Positions 33,301 to 60,539 of a stretch of 64,000 nucleotides of DNA are shown piece after piece. The DNA lies in the NCBI RefSeq assembly GCF_023053635.1, contig NC_086172.1:21667501-21731500 (forward strand), in the 5' to 3' direction. This stretch comes from Elgaria multicarinata webbii. Taxonomy: Eukaryota; Chordata; Lepidosauria; Squamata; Anguidae. The translations under genes and the position numbers were made by a program. Below the pieces are notes generated by a model, which saw nothing but the letters and a program-made list of their open reading frames with translations, had not been told where the DNA came from and ran no database searches. Numbering within the stretch: the first letter of the stretch is position 1; the number at the start of each line of letters is the position of its first letter.

Positions 33301-33475
33301 GAAACGGGCAACGACGGTGGCAGCAGCAGCAGCAGCAGCAGCAATTGCAGCGCCTCCGACCTCTCCACGGGTGCGGTGATCAGGCTGCAGCGCGGTGAGC
33401 AGCGGCCCAGAAATCTGCAGGTCCTGTCATTGGAGACCACCTGAGTCGCTCAGTGATTTGTATCTACCCAGGCAG
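33285..33475 (+). other. IDH1: IDH1 noncoding exon 1 (proposed)
   Basis: The segment ends at a consensus donor CCAGGCAG|GTGAGTC (33475/33476). A second donor, CAGCGCG|GTGAGC at 33394/33395, could give a shorter form. The start site near 33285 is inferred. Joined to the acceptor at 39180 it forms a 5' UTR with six bases of exon 2 ahead of the ATG. Confidence 0.5.
33321..33343 (+). repeat. (CAG)7 triplet repeat in the proposed IDH1 5' UTR
   Basis: Seven uninterrupted CAG units followed by CAATTGCAGC. The repeat is within the proposed noncoding exon 1. Confidence 0.85.
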
Positions 33476-33506
33476 GTGAGTCGAGTCGAGATCCTCGACT
33501 TCTTTT

Positions 33507-33646
33507 GGCCCTTTCCGCACCTAAGGGTTATCCTAAGGGAGGGGTCGTCCCTGCCTGCCTGCTCCAGGGATCCCCTGTGTGTCATTTGGATGCACAGGCA
33601 TGATCCCGGGACGACCCCGGGATATAAGCATGGTGTAGACATGCCC
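33507..33646. mobile_element. Inverted-repeat element, 3-bp target duplication TTT, 31 bp inside IDH1 intron 1
   Basis: The ends are GGCCCTTTCCGCACCTAAGG and GGTGTAGACATGCCC, with TTT at 33504-33506 and 33647-33649. The interior holds CAGGGATCCCCTGTGTGTCA and a GATCCCGGGACGACCCCGGG palindrome. It belongs with 176-657 and 31732-31869. Confidence 0.7.
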
Positions 33647-35460
33647 TTTGTCTCCTTCCCTTCCGCGGGATCGTCTGAGTTCCTGATTATGGGTGTGGGT
33701 CCCTCCTTTTCGTTTTATATCCCCAACCAAATCAATGAAGACTCTGGTGGCACTTTAAAGGCTAACAAAGGTATTATGCATTTGGAGAAGACGACTTTTG
33801 CCCACGAGAGCTTATACTATTTTATTTTATTTTATTTTAAAATAATTTTTAAGGTGACAAAAACTCTTGGTGCGTTTTGCTGCAACATTCTTCTGGAAAT
33901 CCCTGGCAGTTAAGGATAAAAATCGCTGCCCCTTTTTTGCATGTAGATTCTTATTTCTGTTAGAATTTTCTCCCAGGTTTGATTTTCATTTATATCTTTC
34001 CCACCCACCCCCTCCAAATTGTAGAAATCAAAATGGCTGTGAAATAAATTGGACTAGAGTTTACAGATAATTTATCAGGGTCATTTAATGCATATTACTT
34101 CCGTTATAACAGGCTGTAGTAATATATGCACTGTTTTGGTCTCATAATCAGATGGCTAAAGGGTGGGTTCCTTCCCCACCCCCCTCTTTTTAGTTCAGTG
34201 GTGGTGGGGCCTTACTTCTAGAAGAGCCAATAGCTGGTAATTTCTCCAGAATAGTTAACCCAAATACAACAGCTTGACTTTTAAGAATGTATCAAAGAGT
34301 CCATTCAAATTAGTGAAATCTCAGTATTGCTTTTTAACTGGGCTGTGGGTTCAGCCGAGACAAGTTTCTATCAAATATTAATTTATACAACATGAACACT
34401 GTGAGTGTCTTATGTTAGCTTGTCGGTGATCTTCCATCTGAACTGTGCCCTTGAAGGAATGGGTGTTCAAAAGAATCTGACCAGCAATTTTGTTTGACTG
34501 GGTTGTGATTTAGACCTTGTGAAGACATCCCTCTGCCCTCCAGCTAAAATTGCCTTTTGCTTTGAAGCGCAATGTTTGCATTATAGTATTCTTTTGGCCT
34601 CTTTGGACATAATCTTTGTGTGCAATGTATTAACTGCTGTCTGTATTTTATGTCGGACTTATACAAAATTTGTTTTCAAGCTGCCCCAGTAGCATAGATG
34701 GTGAGAAAGGGATTACATTTGTGTGTTCTTATCTTTTGCGATGCAATTTTTCAGCCTACTGTGTTAAATAAATGCTGTATCTCATCAGTGTACCAGAGAC
34801 TTTATTTCAATAACCTTTAGGCATATGATTAATACTTGGTGTGATTAAGTTAATTGTGATTATTTCAGTTTTTCCTCCACCTTCATTTTAAAAAATGTTA
34901 TATTGAGACTATTCACAATTGTGTTGAACCTGAAAATCGAAGTGGAAATCGAATTAAAGCAAACACATGATGAACTGCAAGATTGCAAATGAGGAAAGAG
35001 ACTTTTATTTTTGTACCCAAGACAACTTCCTTGTTCCCAAGGATGAATATGTTTCCAAATCAGATCTTTCTCATAGCTGTTAGGGTTCTTTTTTTTATCA
35101 TGCCACTGAAACAATTTACTGAATCAATAATTTGTTTGATTTCTGTAGAAATTCCCATGCAGCCCCATTTGACAATCAGTGCAGAAACTGTGTAGCCTTC
35201 TATTCTATTTCCTCTGGGCTTGAAGAATGAATTGAGAACATGAAGTAGGGAAAAGGTGACAAGACATCTGTGGAATTCAAAAAGGCCTGCAGGAGAAAGG
35301 GAGTCCATTGGCTTTACTAGAGATGGTTAAACAAAAAACTGCATTTGGAAAGAATGGTGGAAAGCTTTGAGGAAGTGAAGTGAAAGTGTCATTGAAGAAA
35401 ACCTGTCAGTTAACAAAGATTTTAAAGCTCTACTCAATTGTTCTAATGCAAATTGATTAA

Positions 35461-35547
35461 GGGCATAATCCTATGCATGTTTAGACAGAAAAAGTCCTAC
35501 AACTCCCAGCCAGTAATTTCTGTCTGAACATGCATAGGATTGCGTCC
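35461..35547. mobile_element. Short palindromic TTAA-type miniature element
   Basis: GGGCATAATCCTATGCATGT and GCATAGGATTGCGTCC are inverted ends, with TTAA at 35457-35460 and TTAG at 35548-35551. It is shorter than the 31346 copy. Confidence 0.65.
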
Positions 35548-36685
35548 TTAGGAAAACAAAATTGACAGTTCTTTTCCTAAATGAGTATGCTGAGAAGCAG
35601 TGGTACTATTTTCAAAACCAGCCTTTTGCTGCACAGTGTTTTTGTGAGGCAAAATACATCTTGACAATTTAGCAGAAGTATTTCTTTGTCTGTGGCGAGC
35701 TCAGCATCTCCTGGCTAGTAATGATTGTTCTTAACCTGCTCTTTTTCCTCAAACATTCCTGATTAGGGGGTGAATTTGAAAGTACTGGCTATTCTAGTGT
35801 TGTGTGTTTAGTGTTCTTCGATACAAAAAGGAGCCCTCTGGTACCTTTTGTATCTGGACTGGAGGCCATTTCATGCACCTTGCCCGCAGGAGCTTATGCC
35901 TCAGTAAATTCTTTGCTTCAAGGTGCCATTTTTTTTACTTGCACACTCTCATAGGTACCTCTTACATAGCGAGCCAGTTTTCCAGCTTCCTATTAGTATC
36001 AATAAAATGGAGCTATTTGGGAACAAAGGTGTGCGTTAATAGAAACTAGCCTGCCCTGCTTAGCTTCAGAGAGGCTATAGTATCAAGTGCTTGTAGTCCA
36101 TGCTTTAGAGATCTTTTTATTAGTTATCCCAACTATCGAGGCAATGTTCATTCTGATGTACATTCTTGCACTTCATAGGAGCTCCAATTATATTATATGA
36201 CTGGTGGTGCAATGTACTCTCCTTTGTCCATTGCTGCATTTATGTATTCCAGTATGGGTGAACTCTCTAGAAGAAAGATACCCATTTCTAAACCAGTGAA
36301 ATGCAAGTCATTATGACTGGTTGTCAGGCAGGCCCATATATTGCCAGGAGCCATGGAGAGGTGGTTGTGGGAGTGCAGTTCTGTGTGCAGAGTAAGTACA
36401 CAGAAGTACACTTGTGGGAGTGTCTCCTCCCATACCAGCCTGCCTGAAGGTTAAGATCACAGGCAAACGCCTTCTTCCTAGCAGAGGTGAGGCATGCTTT
36501 AATGAGAGACAGGGCTTTGAGGGCAATGTTGCCGCAATTTCAGGATGCTCTCCCTGAGGAAGCTTGCCAGGTGCCAACTCAGTTATATTTTAGGCTATGG
36601 GCTAAAGTATTTTCTGTTCAACCAGTCATTGATAATTTTACCCTCTGCCTTTGATTCCCCCGCTTCTTTTTTATGTTTAATATTC

Positions 36686-36895
36686 AAGCCAGTAGCTCAG
36701 TGGTAGAGCACATGTTTTGCATGCGGAAGGTCTCAGATTCGATCCCCAGCTTCTCCAGGTAGGGGTAGGAAGAAAAAAATCCTGCCTGAAACCCTTGAGA
36801 GCTGCTGCCAGTCAGTGTCAACGATACTAGGTTAGCTGGACTAATGGTCTGACTCTGTGTAAGGCAGCTTCCTAGTTTCCTGTGCTTGTATGTCT
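36686..36895 (+). mobile_element. tRNA-Ala-like SINE
   Basis: The head GTAGCTCAGTGGTAGAGCAC, ATGTTTTGCATGCGGAAGGT, GATTCGATCCCCAGC closely resembles a tRNA-Ala gene, with A and B boxes and a TGC anticodon. The body TGCTGCCAGTCAGTGTCAAC and CTGACTCTGTGTAAGGCAGC is the non-tRNA part of a known reptilian SINE type. This is a different family from the other SINEs here. Confidence 0.75.
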
Positions 36896-37071
36896 TGTTC
36901 TTAATTTTGTAAACAGCCTATAAATCTTCAGATATGTGGAGGTACAGAAATGTATTAAATAAAATAATGCTGTACCTTCCTCAGGGGGTGCGCTGGGGAT
37001 CTCAGAGCAGCCTGGAGTGCCTTGCGTCAAGGATGGGGGAAACTATATTTACTCTTCCCTCTTCCAGTTAT

Positions 37072-37312
37072 CATTTATTTATTTATTAGATTTATATCCC
37101 AGCTGTTTTCCTCCAAGGAACCCAATCCTCCTCCTCTCCATTTTATCCTCACAACAACAGCCCTGTGAGGTAGGTTGGGCTGAGAGGCTGTGACTGGCCC
37201 TAAGCCATCCAGTGGGTTTCCATGGCTGAGTGGGAACTAGAACCTGGATCTCCCCACTCCCAGTCCAGCACTCTAACCTCTATGCCCCACTGGCTCTCCA
37301 TGTGTAGAATCT
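37072..37312 (-). mobile_element. tRNA-derived SINE
   Basis: Reverse copy: TTATTTATTTATTAG tail at the left, TCCTCACAACAACAGCCCTG in the middle, and the tRNA-like head at the right (minus-strand AGAGCCAGTGGGGCATAGAG). Confidence 0.8.
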
Positions 37313-38234
37313 AATGTGAGTCATTGAGTATCAAGCCCTTTCCAGTCTGTGTACTCCCTAAACCTGGGTCTACCTGGTCCATCCAGGGATGTGTTTTGTC
37401 TTCGTTTTTGCCCCCGGGCCAAATTATGCCCAAGAAAGGCAGAGCCCAGAGACTAACTTTGATTATATGTGGATGACTCCTATAGGATGTATGAGGCTGA
37501 ATTCACACAGCATTCAATATATATCTTCTAATCAAATTGGGCCAGTTCCATTGCTTTCCTACCTGTGTAAGCACAGAGAGGTCCTCAGCCATTTGTGGGA
37601 CTTCACAAGCGAGTAAGTGAAAGCATGAACTGGCATATATGTGGATGTCTGGCAGTGATTTCTACATGTGTGGCAGGACTTTCCTCAGCAGTGTGAATAC
37701 TTCCTGTGAGAGGTTTAGTTCTGGCTGTACTTGTGTACAGCTCAGCTAACGCTTCCATTTCTCCATGTGTGTGTGTGAAAAATCACGGATTAAGACTGGT
37801 CATATGGTGACGGAAGTAAGTCTTGAATCTTTGTAAAGTGTCATTTTGCATGAATAATCCCAGTTGCACTGAAGAAAAGAAATTGCTAAGTCATTGTCCT
37901 TTCATAACTGACAGTAGTAACCAAATACCTGCAGGGATTAGAAGTAAGCCATGGAATGCTTTAGAGCAGTGCTTTTTTTGACAGGGATCAAGGTGCAAGT
38001 AAGAGCCTTTTTTTTCTTCTTCATTTGCTTCAACGTCTGGTGCTGAGTGGCAAGTGTCACTTTCAGAAACCTAAAATATGATAGGACTTCCTTTATAGAG
38101 CCAAAAGCAGTATGGGGGAGGAATAAATCATCTATGCTGGCTGTACCTTTGGTTTTGCAATACCCTTGTGTAACTCATAATTCTGCAAAGGAATCACATT
38201 GAGCTGGCTCATTTTCCTTTCAGCAGCCATCTTG

Positions 38235-38468
38235 ATTCTCAGAAGTTGTGTTGGACTGAGAGTCGGGAGATCGGGGTTCTAGTCCCCACTCAGCCATGGA
38301 AACCCACTGGGTGACTTTGGGCCAGTCACAGACTCTCAGCCCAACCTACCTCACAGGGTTGTTGTTGTGAGGCTAAAATGGAGAGGAGGAGGATCATGTA
38401 CGCCGCCTTGGGTTCCTTGGATGAAAAAAGGCGGGATATAAATGTAATAAATAAAATAAAATAAAAAT
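38235..38468 (+). mobile_element. tRNA-derived SINE lacking its first bases
   Basis: It starts within the tRNA-like part (GTTGTGTTGGACTGAGAGTC, GGTTCTAGTCCCCACTCAGC). It runs to GGCGGGATATAAATG with an AATAAATAAAATAAAATAAA tail. It is one of the best-preserved copies, so probably young. Confidence 0.8.
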
Positions 38469-38682
38469 ATTTGCATGAACGTTTGTGCTTCGTTTGGTGC
38501 CAGCAGAGGCTTTTTTTCTGTTCTCTAAGCCCCTGTGCATGTTTGGGGAGGGGCGTGAATTTTGGGTTAGGAGAAAGTGGCTGGGAGGGGAACACCTAAA
38601 CCTCCCCAAACTGTGCGTGATAGCTTAAGCTCTCAGAATGTAAACGGCTCTTTTTGTGAAGTGTCACTCTTATAGCTAAGGG

Positions 38683-38938
38683 CAAGGGTCCCCAACCCCT
38701 GGGCCATGGACTGGCACCGGTTCGTAGCCTTTTGGGAACCAGGCTGCACAGGTGAGCTGCTTTCACACACCTCACCCCCACCCCAGCACCCCCACCCCAG
38801 CATACCTGGCCAAAGCAAAGTGTGGTGGTGGTGGTGAGGCTTCCCAAAACCATCCCCTCAACGCCCACGCCCCCGGTCCGTGGAAAAATGGTCTTCCACG
38901 AAACCAGTCCCTGGTGCCAAAAAGATTGGGGACCGCTG
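38683..38938. mobile_element. hAT (MER1/Charlie-like) non-autonomous element
   Basis: The ends are CAAGGGTCCCCAACCCC and ATTGGGGACCGCTG, with a perfect 8-bp target duplication GCTAAGGG (38675-38682 and 38939-38946). It is 256 bp and non-coding. The terminal sequence resembles the Charlie-derived MER1 elements known from mammals. Confidence 0.88.
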
Positions 38939-38959
38939 GCTAAGGGCATTTCCTCCCAA

Positions 38960-39092
38960 CTTGGTGTCCTCCACGTACGTTTGACTACAACTCCCATGAA
39001 CCTTAGCCAGCATGGTCGTTGTTTCTGCTGGCTGGGGATCATGTAAATTGCATTCCAACCCACCTGGAGGATGGCACTTTGGGGAAGGATGA
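38960..39092. mobile_element. hAT-like miniature element remnant
   Basis: TTTGACTACAACTCCCATGA and CCAGCATGGTCGTT are the phrases typical of this dispersed family. The ends are poorly defined. Confidence 0.4.
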
Positions 39093-39186
39093 TCTAGAGA
39101 TGCATTTTTTAAAAAATCTGTTGATGTTAATATAATCTATACTGTTTAGTATGTTATATATTTGCATTTTTTCCCATTAGTTCACA

Positions 39187-57220
<18,034 letters not shown>

Positions 57221-57882
57221 GAGAAGGCCTCAGAATTGCTCTGGAGATAAGATTGCCTGCCTGATGAATGAATCACACCCATTTTGCACAGCATTTCAAA
57301 ATATGAGAAGAAATCAACCCCAAAATAGAAACTTGTTCAGATTTTCCCATCCCCCTAGGTTTCTTCGTGGGGGCATACAGCACAGGCTTGATGGCTGCCT
57401 CTATGAATGAAGCCACCCCACCCCTTAGGGATATGGGGATGAGAATGAGTTGTACTGCAAATGTTTTAAATAATGGAGCAGGTTTTGTTTCTAGCTGGCT
57501 GTAGGGCCTTGATGGACTATGTAAGCAATGCAAAAGATTCTCCTAACAAACCTCTTTAATTAATGTAGTTTGAAACCTAACATAGCCTAACATAGGCAAG
57601 GTGCTTAAGAGGATTTTACTTACCAGGGAGAAACTCTTAATGGAAGGTTTACCATGGTACAGTAGGGCAGAGGCTGTCACGTTGTCTCCTTATGTTTGGT
57701 AACTGAGCTGAAGTGCAGGGATGGTTCGTCTCCTGCTTTTAGCTGTATGTTACGTTGCAGATCTTCAAAGTGTCTTTCTTCAGCCATTTGAACAGTTTTA
57801 TTCTGTCATTTGGGAATTAAATATTGTTCCATCCATGTCTTCAAGTTTGTTTTTTTTAAATGGAGGGAAAATATTTAGCTTA

Positions 57883-57888
57883 AATAAA
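57883..57888 (+). terminator. IDH1: IDH1 poly(A) signal AATAAA
   Basis: A canonical hexamer 660 bases after the stop codon, followed by a GT-rich stretch (CTATGTGTCCTCTTGTC), as expected for a cleavage site near 57905. Confidence 0.75.
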
Positions 57889-58412
57889 CCACTCCTGTCT
57901 ATTTCTATGTGTCCTCTTGTCTATGACTGGAAAGGAGACAACTGAGTAAGCTGCTGTTCAACTTGCAAAGTCATCCTGCACTTGAATGGGTGCAGGAATA
58001 TTCAGCTAGAAGAGGACAGGACAACTTGCAATCTAGTGTGTGGCCAGCAAAGCAGGGGTGGGGAAACTCAGGCCCAGGGACCAAATCCTACACTTCTGGG
58101 TTCTCCAGATGGTCATGTCCAGCCCTCTTTCCCCCAACCAGTGATCATTTGGAGGTTACCAGGCTTTTGTGCAGTTCCACCCACCGACCCACCCACCCTC
58201 ATTCTGAAATGCCTTTCCTATGGCATAATTACTATCAGTAAGTGCTTTAAGCTGGTATTTTGGCCCAACCCCTTTTGCCACATACTTTTTGCATTCAGCT
58301 CCAAAATTGAACTTGACTCTTGGACTGACTGAGGTGCTCCACTCCTATATTAATTGTCGTAATGTAATCCCATTTTGTAGAGGTGCAGCTCCTCTGAACT
58401 AATAGTGACCAT

Positions 58413-59230
58413 GGGCCTTGCTAAACCAAGGGTTAGTGCAATGCGAGGTCCGTGCTCGTCCCTGTGCGTCCAAATGATGCACAGGGGATCCTGGCCTCAG
58501 CCAGGGCTCGAGCCAGCCTGGCACCGTACTAACCGGAACCGCTTGTAGCGCAATTCTTCCTGCGGTCCTGGCCTCAGGTCGGGCTGAGGCCGGGACCGCG
58601 GGCGTGTGGACCGTTTCCGCTGCTTTCCCTGGCTACCTCACTTATGCACGAGTAGCCAGAAAAAGCGGCAGACGGGCCACAGCACTCCTGTCCCCCGATT
58701 CCCCCCCCCACGACCTCCCCTGGCCTCCGATCCCCCCCTGTCCCCACGTCCATGTCTCACCCCCCCGTCCCCACTTGCTGTGTCCTGCTGCTGATATCCC
58801 CAGCCGCCGCCGCCATTGTCCCCAGCCAGCACTTCCTGTTGTTGCCATGTCCGGCCTGTTCTGCCTGCTGTCGCCATATCCTGCAGGCCGGACATGGCGA
58901 CAACAGGAAATGCTGGCTGGGGACATCGGCGGCAGTGGCAGGACATAGCAGATGGGGACGGGGCAGGTGGCGAAACATGGACATGGGGAAACGGAGGTTG
59001 GGGGGGAGAATCGGGGGGGACACACCTGTTTTTTTAAAAAAAAACACCTTTCCTGGTGGTGTGCTCCTGCACACGCGGCCCCTTTAAGTTAGAAGAAAAT
59101 GGCGGCCGCAACAGGGCTTTCCTAGGCCCCGTCGCGTCTCACATGTAGACAGGGCTGACAGGCCACGCTACTTCTAGCGCAGCCTGGCCCCTCCTCACCG
59201 CCAGATTCAGTGGTAGGTCTAGCAAGGCCC
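58413..59230. mobile_element. GC-rich inverted-repeat element, 3-bp target duplication CAT
   Basis: The ends are GGGCCTTGCTAAACC and GGTCTAGCAAGGCCC, with CAT at 58410-58412 and 59231-59233. The centre is a long imperfect palindrome whose best arms are 58821-58857 (CCAGCCAGCACTTCCTGTTG) and 58885-58920 (CAACAGGAAATGCTGGCTGG). The left part has the GATGCACAGGGGATCC motif also found in the 176-657 element. No transposase. The overlapping frames are composition artefacts. Confidence 0.8.
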
Positions 59231-59444
59231 CATATCTCTTCCAGGAATTTGGAGAAATACAGCACAGTGGGTTAGGGGGATGTTCTTTCATTAACCCATG
59301 GGTTAGCCTTAGATGTACACTTCCAATTTCCCATCTAAGCAATGGAAATGAGTTTGACAGAGGGCGGTTAGCAGGGCAAACGTTTAAGGGACTGGAAGCA
59401 TCACAACTGTTAAGACATCGAGGTTCATGCTTTGAAACTGCCAG

Positions 59445-60470
59445 AGTCCTTTCCCAAAGGTGGACAGAAGGAAATATTCTCTCAGAGATTTCTGACTAGG
59501 ACTGTTTCCTTTGGGAATGGAGAAGAGTATTTATTGCTCTGAGGCTCTCAGTGTGGATTATGGCCCTCTTGTCTTTCCTTCTGCAACCCCTGTGAAATCC
59601 CACATCTGTATTAGTACCCCAAGGCACTGACCAGTCAGCATTCCAGGGAGGGCATTTTATGGCTGTATGAGTTACTCCTGCACCAGAAACGTAAGTAAGC
59701 AGGAAACAATACTAACAATAATCAAGTATAACACCAACTGAAAAACTAAAAAGAACTAAAAACCTCAGCACTCTAAAGCTTTCTCCTCACGAGAAAGACA
59801 GACGTTCCCAACAAGACATGCTTTCAGCAAGGCGGTCAAAAGAGAACTGAGGAGAAGGGCAGGAACCCAGAGTCAGTGGACTGGGGTGGGTGTGTGTGTG
59901 TTTCCCACTAAAAACATTTGCCTCAGCTATAGAAGTTTCCAAACTGAGCTCCGCGCAGGCGCAGAGTCCATATGTGTGATGCACAGAGGCCACGAAGAAG
60001 AAACAATGCAAGAGCAGTTCTTTGGTGAAACCAGCACCAGCCTCACAACCATCTGTCAGGGATGCTTTAGGGTGGATTGAGCAGGGGGTGGGTTGGACTC
60101 GATGGCCTTATAGGCCCCTTCCAACTCTACTATTCTATGATTCTATGGACAACCATCTGTCAGGGATGCTTTAGGGTGGATTCCTGCATCGAGCAGGGGG
60201 TTGGACTCAATGGCCTTATAGGCCCCTTCCAACTCTACTATTCTATGATTCGATGATATTCCCAAAGGCAGACAGAAGGACATTCTCTCAGATTTTGGAC
60301 TAGGAGTGAAGAACGGAGAAGAGTATTGCTCCTAAGGCACTCAGTGTTGATTAAGCTCCCTCTTGTCTCCTTCCCTATAGAACACCTGTGAAATCCCACA
60401 TATAGGGCACTATGTTGAAGAGCTTTCCATGAGTGACCCAAGACACTGACCAGTCAAAATTGGATGAGGA
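59445..60470 (+). repeat. Pair of diverged direct repeats flanking CR1 ends
   Basis: About 59445-59650 and 60253-60470 share the ordered phrases CCCAAAGG, GACAGAAGGA, TTCTCTCAGA, GGAGAAGAGTATT, CACCTGTGAAATCCCACAT-like and CACTGACCAGTCA. They are perhaps 75-80% alike by eye. Either a local duplication or two copies of an unnamed repeat. Confidence 0.5.
60042..60258 (+). mobile_element. Two tandem CR1 terminal fragments
   Basis: The same terminal CR1 segment (ACAACCATCTGTCAGGGATG to TTCTATGATTC) occurs twice, about 100 bp apart. The first copy has lost TCCTGCAT. They probably arose by unequal exchange or tail-over-tail insertion. Confidence 0.75.
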
Positions 60471-60539
60471 GGTGCCTAGGAACTCGCCCGGGGGGGTGGT
60501 AGAGAGGGGAAGAGAATGGTTCACAGCTACATCTGGCGG

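Larger units (their letters stand above)
33476..39180 (+). other. IDH1: IDH1 intron 1
   Basis: GT at 33476 and AG at 39179-39180 (TTTTTTCCCATTAG). Apart from the listed elements, the stretches 33650-35455, 35555-36680, 36900-37070, 37315-38225 and 39095-39180 look unique and hold no coding exon that I can recognise. Confidence 0.75.

Noticed and set aside
33395-33913. 172-codon frame starting at the IDH1 first exon
   Set aside because: It runs through the splice donor and an inverted-repeat element into intron. The peptide has no family resemblance.
36686-36760. tRNA-Ala gene
   Set aside because: The tRNA-like part continues without a terminator into a typical SINE body and has mismatches in the arms, so it is a SINE head.
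58604-59087. Multiple overlapping frames of up to 127 codons
   Set aside because: All fall in the GC-rich palindromic core of the 58413-59230 element, and the Pro/His-rich peptides are a composition effect.
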